17,465 nt of DNA from Deltaproteobacteria bacterium (lineage in GTDB: Bacteria; Desulfobacterota; Binatia; UBA9968; CAXXLF01): assembly GCA_022571535.1 (NCBI GenBank), contig JACZXR010000006.1:1-17465 (forward strand), in the 5' to 3' direction. A model generated the notes under the pieces. That model was not told the DNA's origin. It was given only the letters and a program-made list of their open reading frames with translations, and did no database searches. Every line of letters starts with the position of its first letter. Positions within the stretch are counted from its first letter, which is position 1. Positions 1-6,822 of this stretch are shown piece by piece. A program made the translations under genes and the position numbers.

Positions 1-1
1 G

Positions 2-397
2 AGCAACAAGGTTTTGATCAACAAGTGTGATGGGGCACGCCTGGGCCTCCGGGACAGCGATCGTGTACGGCTCACTTCCAAAACCAACCCCAAGGGTGAG
101 GTCGATCTCAGAGACGGCACCAAGGTCAAAGTAGAGGGGGAAATCAAGCTCATCGAGGGTATCCGGCCTGGGGTTGTGGCTGTTTCGTGGCACTACGGCC
201 AGTGGAATGCCTATGGGGCCAGCGAGAAGATTGTGGCGGATGGCGCCAGGATAAATCCCGATCCACGTAGGGCTGTGGGGCTATGTAGCAATCCGGTCAA
301 CCAAGTGGATGAGAGTGTCGGACGGGCAGGACTCACGGATCCGTTAGGGGGAAGTGTCTCTTTCTATGACACCAATGTAAAACTCGTCAGGGTATAA
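2..397 (+). CDS. Molybdopterin oxidoreductase, C-terminal fragment (5' end outside window)
   Basis: The open frame enters from the left edge with no start in the window, so this is only the last ~131 codons of a larger protein. The stretch VVAVSWHYGQW (about 50 residues after the leucine codon at 14), then a Gly/Ala-rich segment and NPVNQVDESVGR, resembles the molybdopterin-dinucleotide-binding domain that closes DMSO-reductase-superfamily catalytic subunits. The W-H-Y-G-x-W pattern recalls the tetrathionate/arsenate/polysulfide reductase branch. Such subunits usually work with an iron-sulfur and a membrane subunit; neither follows here, so partners would be upstream. Substrate cannot be assigned from this fragment. 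The fold assignment is fairly firm and the subfamily is a guess. Confidence 0.7.
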   Translation, partial: SNKVLINKCDGARLGLRDSDRVRLTSKTNPKGEVDLRDGTKVKVEGEIKLIEGIRPGVVAVSWHYGQWNAYGASEKIVADGARINPDPRRAVGLCSNPVNQVDESVGRAGLTDPLGGSVSFYDTNVKLVRV

Positions 398-569
398 CCC
401 CGGGAATGAGGTGAAGAGTACTATTCGGAGCTAATTTTTTCGGTAAGGTGCGGGCCTGGAACCGAAAAGGCATTGATGGCCTGACTCTCACAGAGGGATG
501 CAGCGAAAGAAGACTGAAGCCCCTTCCTGACGGTTTGATTCTTAAATCTGCAATGGGCACGGACTGATT

Positions 570-585
570 TTCTCAAATTTGGGAG
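570..585. promoter_or_regulatory. Near-palindromic putative activator site (TCTCA-N4-TGGGA)
   Basis: TTCTCAAATTTGGGAG matches 14 of 16 positions of the perfect palindrome TTCTCAAATTTGAGAA found at 11510-11525. It lies about 190 bases upstream of the sigma-54-type -12 box, a typical distance for the enhancer site of an NtrC-family activator. The site is read directly from the sequence; the role is inferred. Confidence 0.45.
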
Positions 586-753
586 CATAACACAGGGCTA
601 TTCCCTTTCGGTTTAGCTTGATCTTGGCTAATTTCATTCCTGGATTGGTCCGGTAGCCCAAGGCGCTATGTATTAGTAGCTATTTATTGCCTTTTTCCAC
701 CACTTCTGTTCCTAATAGTCCGAGCCATTAGACATTTCCCCGCGGTAGAACCT

Positions 754-769
754 TGGCATAAGGTTTGCT
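754..769 (+). promoter_or_regulatory. Sigma-54 (RpoN) -24/-12 promoter
   Basis: TGGCAT-AAGGT-TTGCT fits the RpoN consensus TGGCAC-N5-TTGCW with one mismatch and the required GG-N10-GC spacing. It faces the cupredoxin gene at 974 and the citrate synthase behind it. The predicted start is near 780. Confidence 0.6.
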
Positions 770-973
770 AAATAAGTACGAATTGCCTGAAACGTCCGAC
801 TAAAATTTTGTAATGTATTTCCGGAATTACTATGGGAACCGCGAACGGTCGTGGATGTTTAAGCAAGTGAATGATAGCCTTAGATTGGCGCCCCCGATCA
901 GTTCGGAAGTGAGCTGAGGAACGTAACAGGGACCGAGGTAGCCAGCTTTTTACTAATTAAGGGGGTAAAAGCG

Positions 974-1498
974 ATGGGAAGTGCAAAGGTGTTAAAGCGA
1001 TTAGGTACTCTTGCAGGCGTAGCATTATTTGGGATTATCTTCTTGCCTGACATTAGCCTTGCTCAGAAAGCGACGGCAACCACTCATACGATCTTCATGA
1101 CCGCCTTTGAAGTGAAGGGATCGACTACGTCCGATAAGCTTGCGCCGCCTTCGGTGAATCCAGGGGATCTCTCTAAAGGCTATGAATTCAAGCCCCCGGG
1201 TAAGGCTGACAAGAGCAATCCCAAGAAGTGGCAGGTGTCGAGCTATAGGTTCTCTCCAGGTTTTGTAGTCGTGCGCCAAGGCAATGTGGTAAAGCTCACG
1301 GTCTTTGTCGTCAATGGCGATGAGCACGAGGTGCGAATTACCGATCCTGACGGACGCGAGGTTGTCGCCATGAGAAAGTGGAACCGCGGCCGAGAGTACA
1401 AGGTCTCTTTCGTGGCAAAAAAACCCGGCTCCTACCAGATGGCCTGCTCAACCCACGCGCCGACTATGCAGGCAACGTTCCTGGTTCTGCCGAAGTAG
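974..1498 (+). CDS. Exported cupredoxin-like copper protein
   Basis: 174 residues. Residues 1-30 form a signal peptide (positive KVLKR, hydrophobic core, likely cleavage near SLA/QK), so the protein should be periplasmic or extracytoplasmic. The C-terminal ~80 residues read as a cupredoxin Greek-key domain with candidate type-1 copper ligands His118 (DEHEV) and the cluster C158-S-T-H161-A-P-T-M165. The C-x2-H-x3-M spacing is tighter than in classical plastocyanin or azurin loops. A small electron carrier or copper-binding role is likely; partner unknown. The ATG is preceded by a purine-rich stretch (AAGGGGGTAAAAGCG). Citrate synthase starts 25 bases after the stop, suggesting co-transcription. 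A sigma-54-type promoter lies about 200 bases upstream. Confidence 0.8.
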   Translation: MGSAKVLKRLGTLAGVALFGIIFLPDISLAQKATATTHTIFMTAFEVKGSTTSDKLAPPSVNPGDLSKGYEFKPPGKADKSNPKKWQVSSYRFSPGFVVVRQGNVVKLTVFVVNGDEHEVRITDPDGREVVAMRKWNRGREYKVSFVAKKPGSYQMACSTHAPTMQATFLVLPK

Positions 1499-1523
1499 AA
1501 AAGAGAAAAAAAGGAGTTCATGT

Positions 1524-2819
1524 ATGAGTAAAGAGACCCTTACCCTGATAGATAACCGAACGGGTAGAAGCTACGAGATCCCTATCCAACACGGTACGAT
1601 CCGGGCTATGGATCTGCGTCAGATAAAAATCTCGGAAGGCGATTTTGGTCTTATGACCTACGACCCCGCCTTCATGAACACCTCCTCGTGTCAGAGCAAG
1701 ATTACCTTTATTGACGGGGAGAAAGGAATCTTGCGCTACCGAGGCTACCCTATCGAAGAGCTGGCTGAGAAGAGCACCTATCTGGAAACTGCCTACCTGG
1801 TCCTTCACGGGGAGCTTCCATCAAAGGCGGAGCTGGATGGGTGGGTGCACGATATTTCCTATCACACCAATATCCATGAGAACATCAAGAAGTTTATGGA
1901 CGGGTTCCATCACGACGCTCACACTATGGGGATGTTGGTAAGCACCGTAGCCGCTCTTTCAACATTCTATCCCGATGCCGGCAATATCTTTGATGCCGAA
2001 TTACGCAGGCAGCAGACCTACCGGCTGATTGGCAAGATGCCCACTCTGGCAGCCTTCGCCTACCGTCACAGGTTGGGGATGCCCTATGCTTATCCGGACA
2101 ATGACCTGAGCTACACCGGCAATTTCCTGAACATGCTCTTTAAAATGACAGAGCTGAAATACAAACCCAATCCGATTCTGGAGCGGGCACTGGATGTGCT
2201 TTTTATTTTACACGCAGACCATGAGCAAAACTGCAGCACCAACGCGATGCGCGCTGTGGGGAGCTCTCACGTGGATCCCTATTGTGCGGTCGCTGCAGCT
2301 GCAGCTGCCCTTTACGGTCCACTGCACGGCGGGGCGAACGAGCAGGTGCTCAGAATGCTGACGGAGTTAGGGTCGAAGGATCGGGTTCCGGAATTTATTA
2401 AAAAGGTCAAGGCCGGTGAGGGTCGGCTCATGGGATTTGGTCACAGGGTATACAAAAACTTCGATCCCCGGGCGAAGATCATTAAGCAAGTGGCAGATCA
2501 GGTCTTTGAAGTTACCGGGAAGAATCCCTTGCTGGATATTGCCCTGGAGCTTGAGAGGATTGCCCTCGAGGATGACTATTTTATCAAGCGGAAGCTTTAT
2601 CCCAATGTTGATTTTTATTCCGGGATAATTTACCAGGCCATGGGCTTTCCTGTGGAGATGTTTCCGGTGCTGTTTGCCATTCCCCGCACCTCCGGTTGGG
2701 TGGCCCAGTGGGAGGAGATGCTTCTGGACTCGGAGCAGAAGATTGCCCGTCCAAGACAGGTCTATCTGGGAGCGGAAAAAAGGGAGTATGTACCACCGGA
2801 GCGCCGACAAAGTGCATGA
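1524..2819 (+). CDS. gltA: Citrate synthase
   Basis: 431 residues, the normal length for a type II (GltA-like) citrate synthase, which condenses oxaloacetate with acetyl-CoA to open the TCA cycle in the cytoplasm. Family signatures are intact: ADHEQNCST around His233, GPLHGGANE with His268, MGFGHRVYKNFDPRA with His307, and LYPNVDFYSG with Asp363. These correspond to the substrate-binding and catalytic His/His/Asp set. The ATG is set by AAGGAG at 1511-1516, seven bases upstream. It follows the cupredoxin gene by 25 bases, so it may share that transcript and its sigma-54-type promoter, which would be unusual control for a core TCA gene. A short hairpin, ACCAC-CTCT-GTGGT at 2820-2833, follows the stop but has no T-run. 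Confidence 0.96.
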   Translation: MSKETLTLIDNRTGRSYEIPIQHGTIRAMDLRQIKISEGDFGLMTYDPAFMNTSSCQSKITFIDGEKGILRYRGYPIEELAEKSTYLETAYLVLHGELPSKAELDGWVHDISYHTNIHENIKKFMDGFHHDAHTMGMLVSTVAALSTFYPDAGNIFDAELRRQQTYRLIGKMPTLAAFAYRHRLGMPYAYPDNDLSYTGNFLNMLFKMTELKYKPNPILERALDVLFILHADHEQNCSTNAMRAVGSSHVDPYCAVAAAAAALYGPLHGGANEQVLRMLTELGSKDRVPEFIKKVKAGEGRLMGFGHRVYKNFDPRAKIIKQVADQVFEVTGKNPLLDIALELERIALEDDYFIKRKLYPNVDFYSGIIYQAMGFPVEMFPVLFAIPRTSGWVAQWEEMLLDSEQKIARPRQVYLGAEKREYVPPERRQSA

Positions 2820-2876
2820 ACCACCTCTGTGGTAGGAGAGTATATTTCCAATGCTGGCACAATGTGCTCTGAGAAC

Positions 2877-2890
2877 TCTCAGATATGAGA
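2877..2890. promoter_or_regulatory. TCTCA-N4-TGAGA palindrome, putative activator site
   Basis: TCTCA-GATA-TGAGA has the same arms and spacing as the sites at 570-585 and 11510-11525. It lies about 165 bases upstream of the sigma-54-type promoter at 3040-3055. Reuse of the same arms at the same kind of position argues against chance; binding by an NtrC-type regulator is inferred. Confidence 0.45.
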
Positions 2891-3039
2891 AAGCCCAACC
2901 CTGATCATGATAACTAACTAATCCTTTATTATTTCGCTTCCTGGTGCAGGCCTCAAAAAGGTTTTTCTTCTCACTGGCTTGCTCTGCACGTCATAAGACT
3001 AATTTTGTACTTCATTAGATTTTTCAATGTAAGAAATCA

Positions 3040-3055
3040 AGGCATAAGAATTGCT
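3040..3055 (+). promoter_or_regulatory. Sigma-54 (RpoN) -24/-12 promoter, distal
   Basis: AGGCAT-AAGAA-TTGCT has the GG-N10-GC spacing and an ideal -12 box. It is closely similar to the promoter at 754-769 (shared GGCATAAG and TTGCT). The predicted start near 3065 gives a leader of about 160 nt to the ATG at 3227. Confidence 0.55.
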
Positions 3056-3165
3056 GTTTTTTAATAAATGTTTTCAGAGTCGCATTTGGGAAAATATTCC
3101 CGAGCCGTGTAGACATGGCCGCGAGAATACGGATCGGAGGAGTGGCGGTGAGGTTTTACAAAGAA

Positions 3166-3181
3166 TGGCAATCTGCGTGCT
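3166..3181 (+). promoter_or_regulatory. Possible second sigma-54-type promoter, proximal
   Basis: TGGCAA-TCTGC-GTGCT keeps GG-N10-GC and a good -24 box, but the -12 box is GTGCT rather than TTGCT. Its predicted start near 3192 would give a compact leader of about 35 nt with the ribosome binding site at 3214-3219. Confidence 0.35.
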
Positions 3182-3226
3182 CCCTAGCCAAGGGACGTAG
3201 GTGCTATGCGGGCAGGAAGATCAGTG

Positions 3227-3694
3227 ATGGGAAAAAAGGGTAAAAGGAGTAGGATTGGAAAGCGAGTCCGTAAGAGGCGGGGATTTTGGATCGGCACTTC
3301 AATTATCGCCATCGTCATCGGACTTTTTACCTGGGGTCGGGTTGGCACAAAAAGTTCAAGCAGTTTTTCCCAACCTGTGCCAGGGGCACCCAGCGGCTAC
3401 GTTAGACGGGAAACGAGGATACCTCTCTCTCCCGCCTTTTTTGTTGGAAAGACGGCCATTGCCTATCAGGTGGCCAATGACATTCCAGACGTACTCGATC
3501 AACTTTATTGTTACTGCTATTGCGATAAGAGTTTGGGCCACCTCAACCTCCTTTCATGCTTCATCGATGGTCACGCCGCGACCTGAATAAACATATGTCA
3601 GAACGAGGCGCTGGATGCGTCTCAAATGGTGAAGCAAGGCAGCAGCATAGAGGAGATCCGTAGGCAGATCGACTGGCACTATAGCCGGATGTAA
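3227..3694 (+). CDS. Membrane-anchored PCYCxC-motif protein with in-frame UGA (candidate selenoprotein)
   Basis: The frame runs from the ATG at 3227 (AGGAAG at 3214-3219) to TAA at 3692-3694, 155 residues if the TGA at 3584-3586 is read through as residue 120. Residues 1-18 are strongly basic and about 19-40 form one membrane span, so the rest is probably extracytoplasmic. Residues 93-116 carry YCYCYCDKSLGH, then LLSCF and DGHAA. This matches the PCYCGC-motif family (PF13798, function unknown), which continues HxxxC, a second Cys, then an EA-rich helix and an EIR-ID-Y ending. After the UGA, ICQNEALDASQ and IEEIRRQIDWHYS continue that pattern in the same frame. UGA sits where the family has a conserved Cys, although spacing to the next Cys is three residues rather than the usual two. 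Alternatives: a nonsense mutation or sequencing error. Confidence 0.65.
3584..3623 (+). promoter_or_regulatory. UGA codon plus candidate bacterial SECIS hairpin
   Basis: After the in-frame TGA (3584-3586), GAGGCGC (3605-3611) and GCGTCTC (3617-3623) form a 7-bp stem with one G-U pair, closed by the 5-nt loop TGGAT. The loop begins 25 nt after the UGA and has G at its second position. Bacterial SECIS elements are described as a short stem-loop a few tens of bases downstream of UGA with a G early in the loop, which this fits. The SelB interaction is inferred. Confidence 0.5.
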
Positions 3695-3695
3695 C

Positions 3696-3725
3696 CGGGG
3701 TTTAAGTGGTAATTAGTGAACCCCG
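3696..3725 (+). terminator. Weak inverted repeat after the PCYCxC gene
   Basis: CGGGGTT (3696-3702) and AACCCCG (3719-3725) pair perfectly just after the stop codon, with a 16-nt loop. There is no T-run, so factor-independent termination is doubtful; it may protect the transcript 3' end. The rest of the gap to 3927 shows no gene. Confidence 0.25.
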
Positions 3726-3927
3726 ATCCTACTAAAATAGTCAACCCTTATGCAATCCTGGGCCGATGTTACGAGAGTTGCCAACTTATTAATTGCAGGT
3801 CTGTAAATATATTAAATGTAAGTCGCTGATTTATGGTGCGAAAAGCTCTTTGCCCAGATCGAAGGCTCATCGGGGCTGATTATTTGGCCTGATTAATGTC
3901 GGATCGGGGTGAATAGTAGGAAGACCC

Positions 3928-4155
3928 TTGCCAATAGCAAATGGCTGTCACGTCTCTGTGCTTTCGTTGCTCTTGGTTTTCCTATCGGGGGCAGGAACGG
4001 CTCTTGCCCATGGTAATCATGGCGATGCCGCCCTACCTGCTGGAGGGATAAGCATTGTCACTCTTGAGGGGTTTCAAGTTGAGTTCCTCACCTCTCCTCG
4101 CCCGCCGCGCGCCGTGCAGGGAAACAAGATCGTTTTGATCCCATTGATCATTTGA
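3928..4155 (+). pseudogene. Small exported ORF or truncated metal-domain protein
   Basis: 75 codons from a TTG start (AGGAAG at 3918-3923, spacing 4) to TGA. Residues 5-27 are a convincing signal peptide ending ALA/HGNHGD. The mature part (GFQVEFLTSPRPPRAVQGNKIV) resembles the start of small periplasmic immunoglobulin-like metal or copper domains (YtkA/FixH-like), but it stops after about 45 residues, roughly half a domain. A later segment in another frame (DKNGKSV, near 4240-4260) would suit the next strand of such a domain, so this may be a decayed gene with an insertion or frameshift. It could also be a genuine short exported peptide. There is no close neighbour on the same transcript. Function unknown. 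Confidence 0.4.
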
Positions 4156-4205
4156 ATCTTACAAAACCAGAGCGTGGCGGCCAAGTCAAAATTAGAATTT
4201 CTTTT

Positions 4206-4221
4206 TGGCACAGTCATTGCG
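4206..4221 (+). promoter_or_regulatory. Sigma-54 (RpoN) -24/-12 promoter
   Basis: TGGCAC-AGTCA-TTGCG gives an exact -24 box, exact GG-N10-GC spacing and a one-mismatch -12 box, the best -24 element in the window. It faces the region leading to the VOC stump (4485) and the hibernation factor (4673). Predicted start near 4232. No copy of the TCTCA-N4-TGAGA palindrome was found upstream. Confidence 0.55.
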
Positions 4222-4231
4222 CAGGATCTAC

Positions 4232-4484
4232 TGTAAGATGATTGACAAGAATGGAAAAAGCGTTTCCATCCGATTCTCCCTGGCCCGCCTGGCGTACTGG
4301 AGGCGGGATGTGGAATTTGCCCGGGCAGCCCATACGCATGAGCATCTGGAGCAATCTCTTTGCGAAGAGGTGACACGGGGTCAGCACCTGGCGGATACAA
4401 ATGCCTTGCATTTTGCCCGGCTGCTGTGCTGAAATCTCATAAAATCTACGGTTATTGCCTGACGTAATAATACGGGAGGTGTCC
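4232..4484 (+). other. Structured leader or possible sigma-54-driven small RNA region
   Basis: The stretch downstream of the sigma-54-type promoter holds hairpins: CCCGCCT/AGGCGGG (4284-4290 with 4301-4307), CTCTT-TGCG-AAGAG (4356-4369) and AGGTG/CACCT (4368-4372 with 4385-4389). The last two share bases and so are alternatives. One open frame from ATG 4237 to TGA 4434 (65 codons) begins MIDKNGKSVSIRF. It has no ribosome binding site and would start almost at the predicted transcript start, so I do not call it a gene. A long leader, a small RNA or a decayed gene are all possible. Confidence 0.25.
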
Positions 4485-4610
4485 ATGGGCATGCTTCAAC
4501 TTGACGGTGTAACTCACTGGTCGATTCCGGTTAACGATCTGGAGGAGTCAGAGAAGTTCTATCGGGACGTGCTCGGGCTCGAGCACAAGGGCCGCCACCT
4601 GTGTAATTGA
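4485..4610 (+). pseudogene. Truncated glyoxalase/VOC-family protein (N-terminal stump)
   Basis: 41 codons from ATG 4485 (strong site GGGAGGTG at 4474-4481) to TGA 4608-4610. DGVTHWSIPVNDLEESEKFY followed by RDVLGLE is the classic first beta-alpha unit of vicinal-oxygen-chelate proteins (glyoxalase I, dioxygenases, bleomycin resistance). Its His is the usual first metal ligand (THW). A VOC domain needs about 110-130 residues; here the homology ends after GLEHKGRH and the next gene begins within 63 bases. This looks like a deletion remnant whose start signals survive. A new role as a leader peptide for the downstream gene is possible but unsupported. Confidence 0.65.
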
Positions 4611-4672
4611 ACAGGTCAGTGATTGGCTCGGTGCCGGGATTTGAATTAAACTTTCGAGAAAAGGGAGTTGCT

Positions 4673-5254
4673 ATGAATCTTCCGCTCCAGGTCACTTTTC
4701 GCGGCACGCCCCGGTCCAAGGCTGTTGAGGCTCACATTCGCGAGAAGGCCGATAAACTGGATGTGTTTTATAAGAAAATCATGGGTTGTCATGTGGTTGT
4801 GGAAGCCCCGCATCGCCGCCACCACAAGGGGAAGCACTACCACGTTCGTATCGACATGACGGTACCAGGCGGAGAGTTGGTGGTGAATCGCGAACCCAGC
4901 AAGCACAGCGAGTACGAGGATGTCTATGTGGCTGTCCGGGACGCCTTTGATGCGGCGCGGCGCCAGTTGCAGAATTATGCGAAACGCCAACGCAAGGAGG
5001 TGAAGACCCATGAGGGCATACCCCATGCCCGCGTTGGCAAGTTGTTTCTAGAACAGGGGTATGGGTTTCTTGAATTGCCCGACAGGAGGGCAATCTACTT
5101 TCACACGAACAGCGTGTTGGAGGTGGATTTCGATCGGATGGAGGTCGGCATGGAGGTGCACTTTGCTGAAGAGCAGGGTGAAAAGGGGCCTCAGGCAAGC
5201 ACGGTCAGGCCTCTTCATAGGCACCACTATAAGGTCCGGACCATGAGAAATTAG
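4673..5254 (+). CDS. Ribosome hibernation factor (HPF/RaiA) fused to a cold-shock domain
   Basis: 193 residues from ATG 4673, which has AAGGGAG just upstream; the same frame extends to 4607, but those codons overlap the VOC stump and look unlike the family. Residues 1-105 match the HPF/RaiA fold (LQVTFRGTPRSKAVEAHIRE, a basic central strand, DVYVAVRDAFDAARRQL), which binds the small subunit near the decoding centre in stationary phase. Residues 121-182 form a cold-shock/S1-like OB domain with RNP1-like GYGFLEL and RNP2-like IYFHTNSV. The C-terminus is His/Lys/Arg-rich. The HPF long-form dimerisation domain is absent and the cold-shock domain takes its place. Likely under the sigma-54-type promoter at 4206, or an unseen nearer one. 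Converges with the sigma factor gene. Confidence 0.88.
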   Translation: MNLPLQVTFRGTPRSKAVEAHIREKADKLDVFYKKIMGCHVVVEAPHRRHHKGKHYHVRIDMTVPGGELVVNREPSKHSEYEDVYVAVRDAFDAARRQLQNYAKRQRKEVKTHEGIPHARVGKLFLEQGYGFLELPDRRAIYFHTNSVLEVDFDRMEVGMEVHFAEEQGEKGPQASTVRPLHRHHYKVRTMRN

Positions 5255-5295
5255 AAGCTTCAGATATGCGGCACGGGAACAGTTCTAGCCAACTG

Positions 5296-6822
5296 CTATT
5301 TTCTATCGTTCCGTATTAGGCACTCCACAGGAGAGCGGAGTTTCCGAATGGCCTTTTGCTCGATCTGGCGGATTCGCTCGCGAGTGATGGAGAATCTCTC
5401 GCCCAGTTCCTCCAAGGTGTAGTCGCGCGTCTCACCGATTCCAAAACGAAAGCGAACCACTGTCTCCTCCCTCGGCGTCAGTGTGGCAAGGGCTTTTTTT
5501 ACCTGCGTGCGGAGGTTTGTCCTGATGGTCTCTTCCAGAGGCTTCGGGGTGCACTGGTCTTCAACAAAATCGCCCAGGCGACCCTCTCCGCTTTCCCCGA
5601 TAGGCGTCTCAAGAGAGATGGGTTCCTTGACGATTCTTGTAAGCTTCTGGACCTCATGCGGAGATAATCCAATCTCAGCAGCGATTTCTTCCGGGAGGGG
5701 GTCCCGCCCTAGTTTCCGGTGAAGGGATTGTTGTGTACGGATCAGCTTGCCCCTGGTCTCGATCAAGTGGACGGGAATGCGGATTGTCGGTGCCGAATCG
5801 ATAATGCCTCGTGTAAGGCTCTGGCGAACCCACCACCCTGCATATGTCGAAAATCTAAATCCAAGTCGGTAGTTGAATTTCTCCGCTGCCCTCATGAGTC
5901 CGACGTTCCCTTCCTGTATGAGATCCAGGAATGACAGGCCCCGATTTCCGAATTTCTTTGCTACGCTGACGACCAGGCGGAGATTGGCCTCAACAAGCTT
6001 TTTCCTCGCTCTGTTGATCTTGGCCTCTGCCTCAAGGATTATAAGGACTCGCCGTTTGATCTCGTCTGCCGGAACCTCCATCTCGTTCTCTATTGCCTGA
6101 ATTTCGGAAAGGACCGTTTCGACCTTTTTCCTCTTGGAGTTCCCTTGAATTTTCTGTTCTAGCTCTGCCAAGCGCGCATATGATTTCTTTAACCTCTCCG
6201 CAATCTCATCGATCAGAGATTTTGAAAGTCGGAGCTCCTTCAGGTTCTGCGTGATCTCTTGCCTTCTCCTCAACAGGTTTTCTTCGAGACGACCTCTTCT
6301 TATTTCTGAGAGTCGTTTCTTCTTAAGCTCCGAGTAGATCTGGTTGTAAACTCGGCATCGGCGCTGAAGTTTCGAGATCCCTTTTAGAAACTGTTTTCGC
6401 TCACTTTCATCATCGACTGGTTCTTCACCCCATTCCGAATCCATAAGGACATTGCGCACATTCAATTCGTTACTTTTGATCTTTTCGGCGAGTTCAAGCA
6501 CGAAGCGCAGTGCAATGGGGAATGAGTGAACTCTCTCAATGAAATCTTCCTGTCCCTCCTCCATCTGCTTTCCCAACTCCACTTCAAGCTCTCTGGTCAG
6601 GAGGGGAATGGTTCCTATATCGCGCAAGTAGAGCACCACCGGATCAGTGGTTTTTTCTACCTGCACCGTGTCGTGATCGCCTTCATCCACATCCTGATCA
6701 GGCTCCTCACGCAGCAACAAGGTTTGCTCATCCTGAAGGGGCTCTATCTCTGTGTGATCGTCTTCGTTCATCTGAATTGGCACAACATCTCCCATTGTTT
6801 CGACCTTAAGTACCCTTTCCAT
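5296..6822 (-). CDS. RpoD-like sigma-70 family RNA polymerase sigma factor
   Basis: 508 residues. After an acidic N-terminus (1-58), region 1.2 is at 59-90 (DPVVLYLRDIGTIPLLTREL) and a long charged non-conserved region at 91-255. Region 2 (270-345) includes GLSFLDLIQEGNVGLMRA and STYAGWWVRQSLTRGI, keeping the Gln and Thr that read the -10 element. Region 3 is at 350-420, and region 4 with its helix-turn-helix at 440-500 (LTPREETVVRFRFGIG, TLEELGERFSITRERIRQIE). It therefore recognises sigma-70-type promoters. The shortened region 1.1 and small changes in region 2.4 (AGWW for the usual ATWW) suggest an extra RpoD paralogue, but it could be the primary factor. No rpsU or dnaG adjoins. A sigma-54-type promoter lies about 120 bases upstream. 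A second start, Met10, has AAGG eight bases upstream and is equally plausible. Confidence 0.93.
   Translation of the reverse strand: MERVLKVETMGDVVPIQMNEDDHTEIEPLQDEQTLLLREEPDQDVDEGDHDTVQVEKTTDPVVLYLRDIGTIPLLTRELEVELGKQMEEGQEDFIERVHSFPIALRFVLELAEKIKSNELNVRNVLMDSEWGEEPVDDESERKQFLKGISKLQRRCRVYNQIYSELKKKRLSEIRRGRLEENLLRRRQEITQNLKELRLSKSLIDEIAERLKKSYARLAELEQKIQGNSKRKKVETVLSEIQAIENEMEVPADEIKRRVLIILEAEAKINRARKKLVEANLRLVVSVAKKFGNRGLSFLDLIQEGNVGLMRAAEKFNYRLGFRFSTYAGWWVRQSLTRGIIDSAPTIRIPVHLIETRGKLIRTQQSLHRKLGRDPLPEEIAAEIGLSPHEVQKLTRIVKEPISLETPIGESGEGRLGDFVEDQCTPKPLEETIRTNLRTQVKKALATLTPREETVVRFRFGIGETRDYTLEELGERFSITRERIRQIEQKAIRKLRSPVECLIRNDRK

Larger units (their letters stand above)
398..973. other. 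Intergenic region with sigma-54 control elements
   Basis: No convincing coding frame is visible. The region holds a near-palindrome at 570-585 and a sigma-54-type promoter at 754-769, both annotated separately. If transcription starts about 12 bases after the -12 GC (near 780), the leader to the ATG at 974 is about 190 nt. It contains small inverted repeats, such as ACCG-CGAA-CGGT near 838-849, but no riboswitch class I recognise. No clear terminator follows the oxidoreductase stop codon. Confidence 0.6.
2820..3226. other. Intergenic region with tandem sigma-54 elements
   Basis: No gene is apparent. It carries a TCTCA-N4-TGAGA palindrome at 2877-2890, sigma-54-type promoters at 3040-3055 and 3166-3181, and a small inverted repeat (GGGAA/TTCCC, 3088-3101) in the presumed leader of the downstream gene. 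Confidence 0.6.

Noticed and set aside
928..943. AGGGAC-CGAGG-TAGCC as a second promoter before the cupredoxin
   Set aside because: Spacing is right, but both boxes are poor (no TTGC), so it is likely chance.
2954..2986. Further sigma-54-like words (TGGCTTGCTCTGC)
   Set aside because: GG-to-GC spacing is two bases short of the required distance.
4205..4432. 75-codon ORF starting at TTG 4205
   Set aside because: Its start lies inside the sigma-54-type promoter, it lacks a ribosome binding site, and its translation matches nothing I recognise beyond DKNGKSV.
5280..5295. CAGTT/AACTG hairpin between the convergent hibernation factor and sigma factor genes as a bidirectional terminator
   Set aside because: Only a 5-bp stem, with no proper T-run in either direction.
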